Assembly: GCF_001653455.1 (NCBI RefSeq)
Contig: NZ_CP011486.1
Span: 124,001 to 188,000 of the forward strand
Direction: 5' to 3'
Origin: Helicobacter pylori
GTDB lineage: Bacteria; Campylobacterota; Campylobacteria; Campylobacterales; Helicobacteraceae
Length of the DNA stretch: 64,000 nt
Part shown: positions 61,969 through 64,000 of the stretch, piece after piece
Layout of the letters: the number at the start of each line of letters is the position of its first letter
Numbering within the stretch: the first letter of the stretch is position 1
The notes under the pieces: model-generated
What the model was told of the DNA's origin: nothing
Databases searched by the model: none
The model's input: the letters and a program-made list of their open reading frames with translations, nothing else
Program-made: the position numbers and the translations under genes

Positions 61969-63218
61969 TGGCTTATTTTTTAGAACAAAGCGATAGTGAA
62001 ATTTTTGAGTTGATCTTTGAAGAGTTTAAGCGCCAAAACGAGCATTTAGAAATGATAGCGAGCGAGAATTACACTTTTGCTAGCGTCATGGAGGCTATGG
62101 GGAGTATTTTAACGAATAAATACGCTGAAGGCTATCCTAACAAACGCTATTATGGAGGCTGTGAAGTGGTGGATAAAGTAGAAAGCCTGGCCATAGAAAG
62201 GGCTAAAAAGCTTTTTAATTGCCAGTTTGCTAACGTGCAAGCGCATTCAGGCTCGCAAGCCAATAACGCTGTCTATCACGCCCTTTTAAAGCCTTATGAC
62301 AAAATTTTAGGCATGGATTTAAGCTGTGGGGGGCATTTAACGCATGGCGCTAAAGTGAGTTTGACCGGCAAGCATTACCAGAGCTTTTCTTATGGCGTGG
62401 GTTTAGATGGCTATATTGATTATGAAGAAGTTTTAAAAATCGCTCAAAGCGTTAAGCCTCAAATCATTGTGTGCGGGTTTTCAGCTTATCCAAGGGAGAT
62501 TGATTTTAAAAAATTTAGAGAAATCGCTGATGTGGTGGGGGCGTTATTATTAGGCGATATAGCCCATGTGGCAGGGCTTGTAGTCGCTGGTGAACATGCC
62601 CATCCTTTCCCGCATTGCCATGTGGTTTCAAGCACCACTCATAAGACTTTAAGAGGGCCTAGAGGGGGGCTTATTTTAACCAATGATGAAGAGATAGCGG
62701 CTAAGATTGATAAAGCGATCTTTCCAGGGACTCAAGGCGGGCCTTTGATGCATGCAATTGCTGCAAAAGCGGTGGGGTTTAAAGAGAATTTAAAGCCAGA
62801 GTTTAAAGCTTATGCGAAGTTGGTGAAATCTAACATGCAAGTTCTCGCTAAAACATTAAAAGAAAAAAACCATAAATTAGTGAGCGATGGCACTTCTAAC
62901 CACTTGCTTTTAATGGATTTTTTAAACAAGCCTTATAGCGGGAAAGACGCTGACATTGCATTAGGGAATGCTGGAATCACCGTGAATAAAAACACCATTC
63001 CTGGCGAAACGCGCAGCCCTTTTGTAACGAGCGGGATAAGGATTGGCTCAGCGGCATTGAGTGCAAGGGGCATGGGCGCTAAGGAATTTGAAATCATAGG
63101 GAATAAAATATCAGATATTTTGAATGATATTAATAATGTTAGTTTGCAATTGCATGTGAAAGAAGAATTGAAAGCGATGGCTAATCAATTCCCTGTGTAC
63201 CACCAACCTATTTTTTAA
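61968..63218 (+). CDS. glyA: Serine hydroxymethyltransferase
   Basis: 416 aa PLP enzyme. PLP-lysine in [16 protein letters not shown], substrate/PLP residues in [15 protein letters not shown] and [10 protein letters not shown]. Interconverts serine and glycine with one-carbon units on tetrahydrofolate. Overlaps lysS by 1 nt, so it is coupled. Together with sdaAC it competes for serine. Counterpart HP0183. Confidence 0.97.
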   Translation: MAYFLEQSDSEIFELIFEEFKRQNEHLEMIASENYTFASVMEAMGSILTNKYAEGYPNKRYYGGCEVVDKVESLAIERAKKLFNCQFANVQAHSGSQANNAVYHALLKPYDKILGMDLSCGGHLTHGAKVSLTGKHYQSFSYGVGLDGYIDYEEVLKIAQSVKPQIIVCGFSAYPREIDFKKFREIADVVGALLLGDIAHVAGLVVAGEHAHPFPHCHVVSSTTHKTLRGPRGGLILTNDEEIAAKIDKAIFPGTQGGPLMHAIAAKAVGFKENLKPEFKAYAKLVKSNMQVLAKTLKEKNHKLVSDGTSNHLLLMDFLNKPYSGKDADIALGNAGITVNKNTIPGETRSPFVTSGIRIGSAALSARGMGAKEFEIIGNKISDILNDINNVSLQLHVKEELKAMANQFPVYHQPIF

Positions 63219-63228
63219 GGAAGTCAAG

Positions 63229-63771
63229 ATGACAGAAATGGAATTAAAACTTATTAAGATAGATACAAGCCATTATTTTGAAAAAAAACCGGGTCTAGGG
63301 GAGAGAGTGGATTATGCGGGGCGTTGCTATTACAATAAATTCCAAAGAGTCAATGCCATGCTCACAAGCGCGCTCATTCAAAAACATTTAAAAAGGGAAA
63401 TAGAAATCGCACACAATCTCATCTTGCGTAACGATAAAGTGGAAAATATTGTGTTTGATTATAATGGGAGGAATCCGGAGCGGTTTTATCATAAGGCGCA
63501 GTTATTGCTTCGTGAGGAAGGTTTTATGAATTTTACCGCTTATAACACCAAAACGCCTGGGCATTTGCATTTGTATGTGCATAAGGGGCATACGGAATTG
63601 GGCGAGGGCGAAAGGCTGGTTAAAACCTTGTCTATGAAGCTGGCGCAAGGGTTGCCTAAAGAATGGAGAATATTCCCAAGCAACGAATGGCCTAAGGAAT
63701 TTAATATTTTAGCTTTACCTTATGAAGTGTTTGCAAAAGAGCGAGGAAGCTCTTGGGCGAAGCATTTATAA
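63229..63771 (+). CDS. Conserved epsilonproteobacterial protein (DUF1882-like)
   Basis: 180 aa, soluble, no signal peptide. Conserved-looking blocks are [88 protein letters not shown] and [42 protein letters not shown] suggests a catalytic or metal site. Function unknown. GGAAGTCAAG precedes the ATG; 10 nt after glyA. Counterpart HP0184. Confidence 0.75.
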   Translation: MTEMELKLIKIDTSHYFEKKPGLGERVDYAGRCYYNKFQRVNAMLTSALIQKHLKREIEIAHNLILRNDKVENIVFDYNGRNPERFYHKAQLLLREEGFMNFTAYNTKTPGHLHLYVHKGHTELGEGERLVKTLSMKLAQGLPKEWRIFPSNEWPKEFNILALPYEVFAKERGSSWAKHL

Positions 63772-63792
63772 CAATTTTTGAAAGGATTTTTG

Positions 63793-64000
63793 ATGTCAGA
63801 AAAAGAAAGATTGGATGAAGTGATCTTAGAAGAAGAGAATAATGGGGGCGGCACTAAAAAAGTGTTTTTGATTGTGGCGATAGCTATTATCATTTTAGCG
63901 GTGCTTTTAATGGTGTTTTGGAAAAGCACGAGAGTCGCTCCTAAAGAGACTTTTTTACAAACCGATAGTGGGATGCAAAAAATAGGCAACACGAAAGATG
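63793..64000 (+). CDS. Membrane protein, N-terminal part (partial)
   Basis: The frame starts ATGTCAGAAAAAG with AAAGGA 6 nt before and is cut by the window end. The short acidic N-terminus (MSEKERLDEVILEEENN), one span (VFLIVAIAIIILAVLLMVFW, about residues 24-44) and a periplasmic stretch (KSTRVAPKETFLQTDSGMQK...) match a single-pass protein, perhaps with a C-terminal SPOR domain beyond the window. Same direction, 21 nt after the DUF1882-like gene. Counterpart HP0185. Confidence 0.7.
   Translation, partial: MSEKERLDEVILEEENNGGGTKKVFLIVAIAIIILAVLLMVFWKSTRVAPKETFLQTDSGMQKIGNTKD

Overview
The window is Helicobacter pylori chromosome, or a very close relative. The evidence is the AT-rich base composition, the hor-family outer-membrane protein, the Sel1-repeat cysteine-rich protein HcpD, the acid-response pair ArsRS with a poly-C tract, class II (plant-like) DAHP synthase, the ccoNOQP cluster and tandem lactate permeases. 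Gene order matches the HP0116-HP0185 interval of strain 26695 as I remember it. HP numbers below come from memory and were not checked by a search. I see no rRNA, tRNA, CRISPR array, prophage or intact insertion sequence.

Layout. 1-5.3 kb: end of topA, a radical SAM gene, a frameshifted H. pylori-type repeat (DUF874-like) gene and ppsA. 5.4-8.7 kb: a translation cluster (small lipoprotein, thrS, infC, rpmI, rplT) closed by a terminator. 8.8-12.6 kb: horB, two exported small proteins and a 1-kb gene-poor stretch. 12.6-17.2 kb: serine catabolism (sdaAC), aroF and a second tiny lipoprotein. 17.6-27.1 kb: bcp, lactate oxidation (lutABC) divergent from two lactate permeases, mutY and an anion transporter. 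27.2-32.1 kb: cbb3 oxidase ccoNOQP with small assembly-type membrane genes, ended by a strong terminator. 32.4-39.9 kb: membrane protein, menaquinone gene, recA-eno-FtsB-like-AMIN-aroK chain, PDC-sensor protein and LPS glycosyltransferase. 40.0-46.0 kb: hcpD, a 1.3-kb decayed region, yebC-hemB-arsS-arsR. 46.6-53.3 kb: TPR-like genes, U32 peptidase, cheZ, prfB, moeA, fliR and an EI24-like protein. 53.4-64 kb: a frameshifted small membrane gene, PPIase, fba-efp, pseI, an ABC ATPase, lnt, cvpA-like, lysS-glyA and two conserved epsilonproteobacterial genes.

How the parts connect. Lactate import (lctP x2), LutABC oxidation, serine deamination and PEP synthase feed pyruvate/PEP metabolism. Electrons go through menaquinone to the cbb3 oxidase. 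ArsRS, CheZ, FliR and PseI link to acid response, chemotaxis and flagella.

The strongest unexplained signal is a dispersed intergenic repeat, about 80-220 bp, in at least nine full or partial copies on both strands. It has a conserved terminator-like hairpin, a second hairpin with wobble/compensatory changes, and a G/C-run module. Other notable items are a frameshifted 72-aa membrane protein missed by gene calling, a relic that looks like an IS200/IS605 right end, a perfect 8-bp inverted repeat over the sdaC promoter, a leaderless-looking gene, and a (TAG)4 microsatellite in a 5'-leader hairpin.
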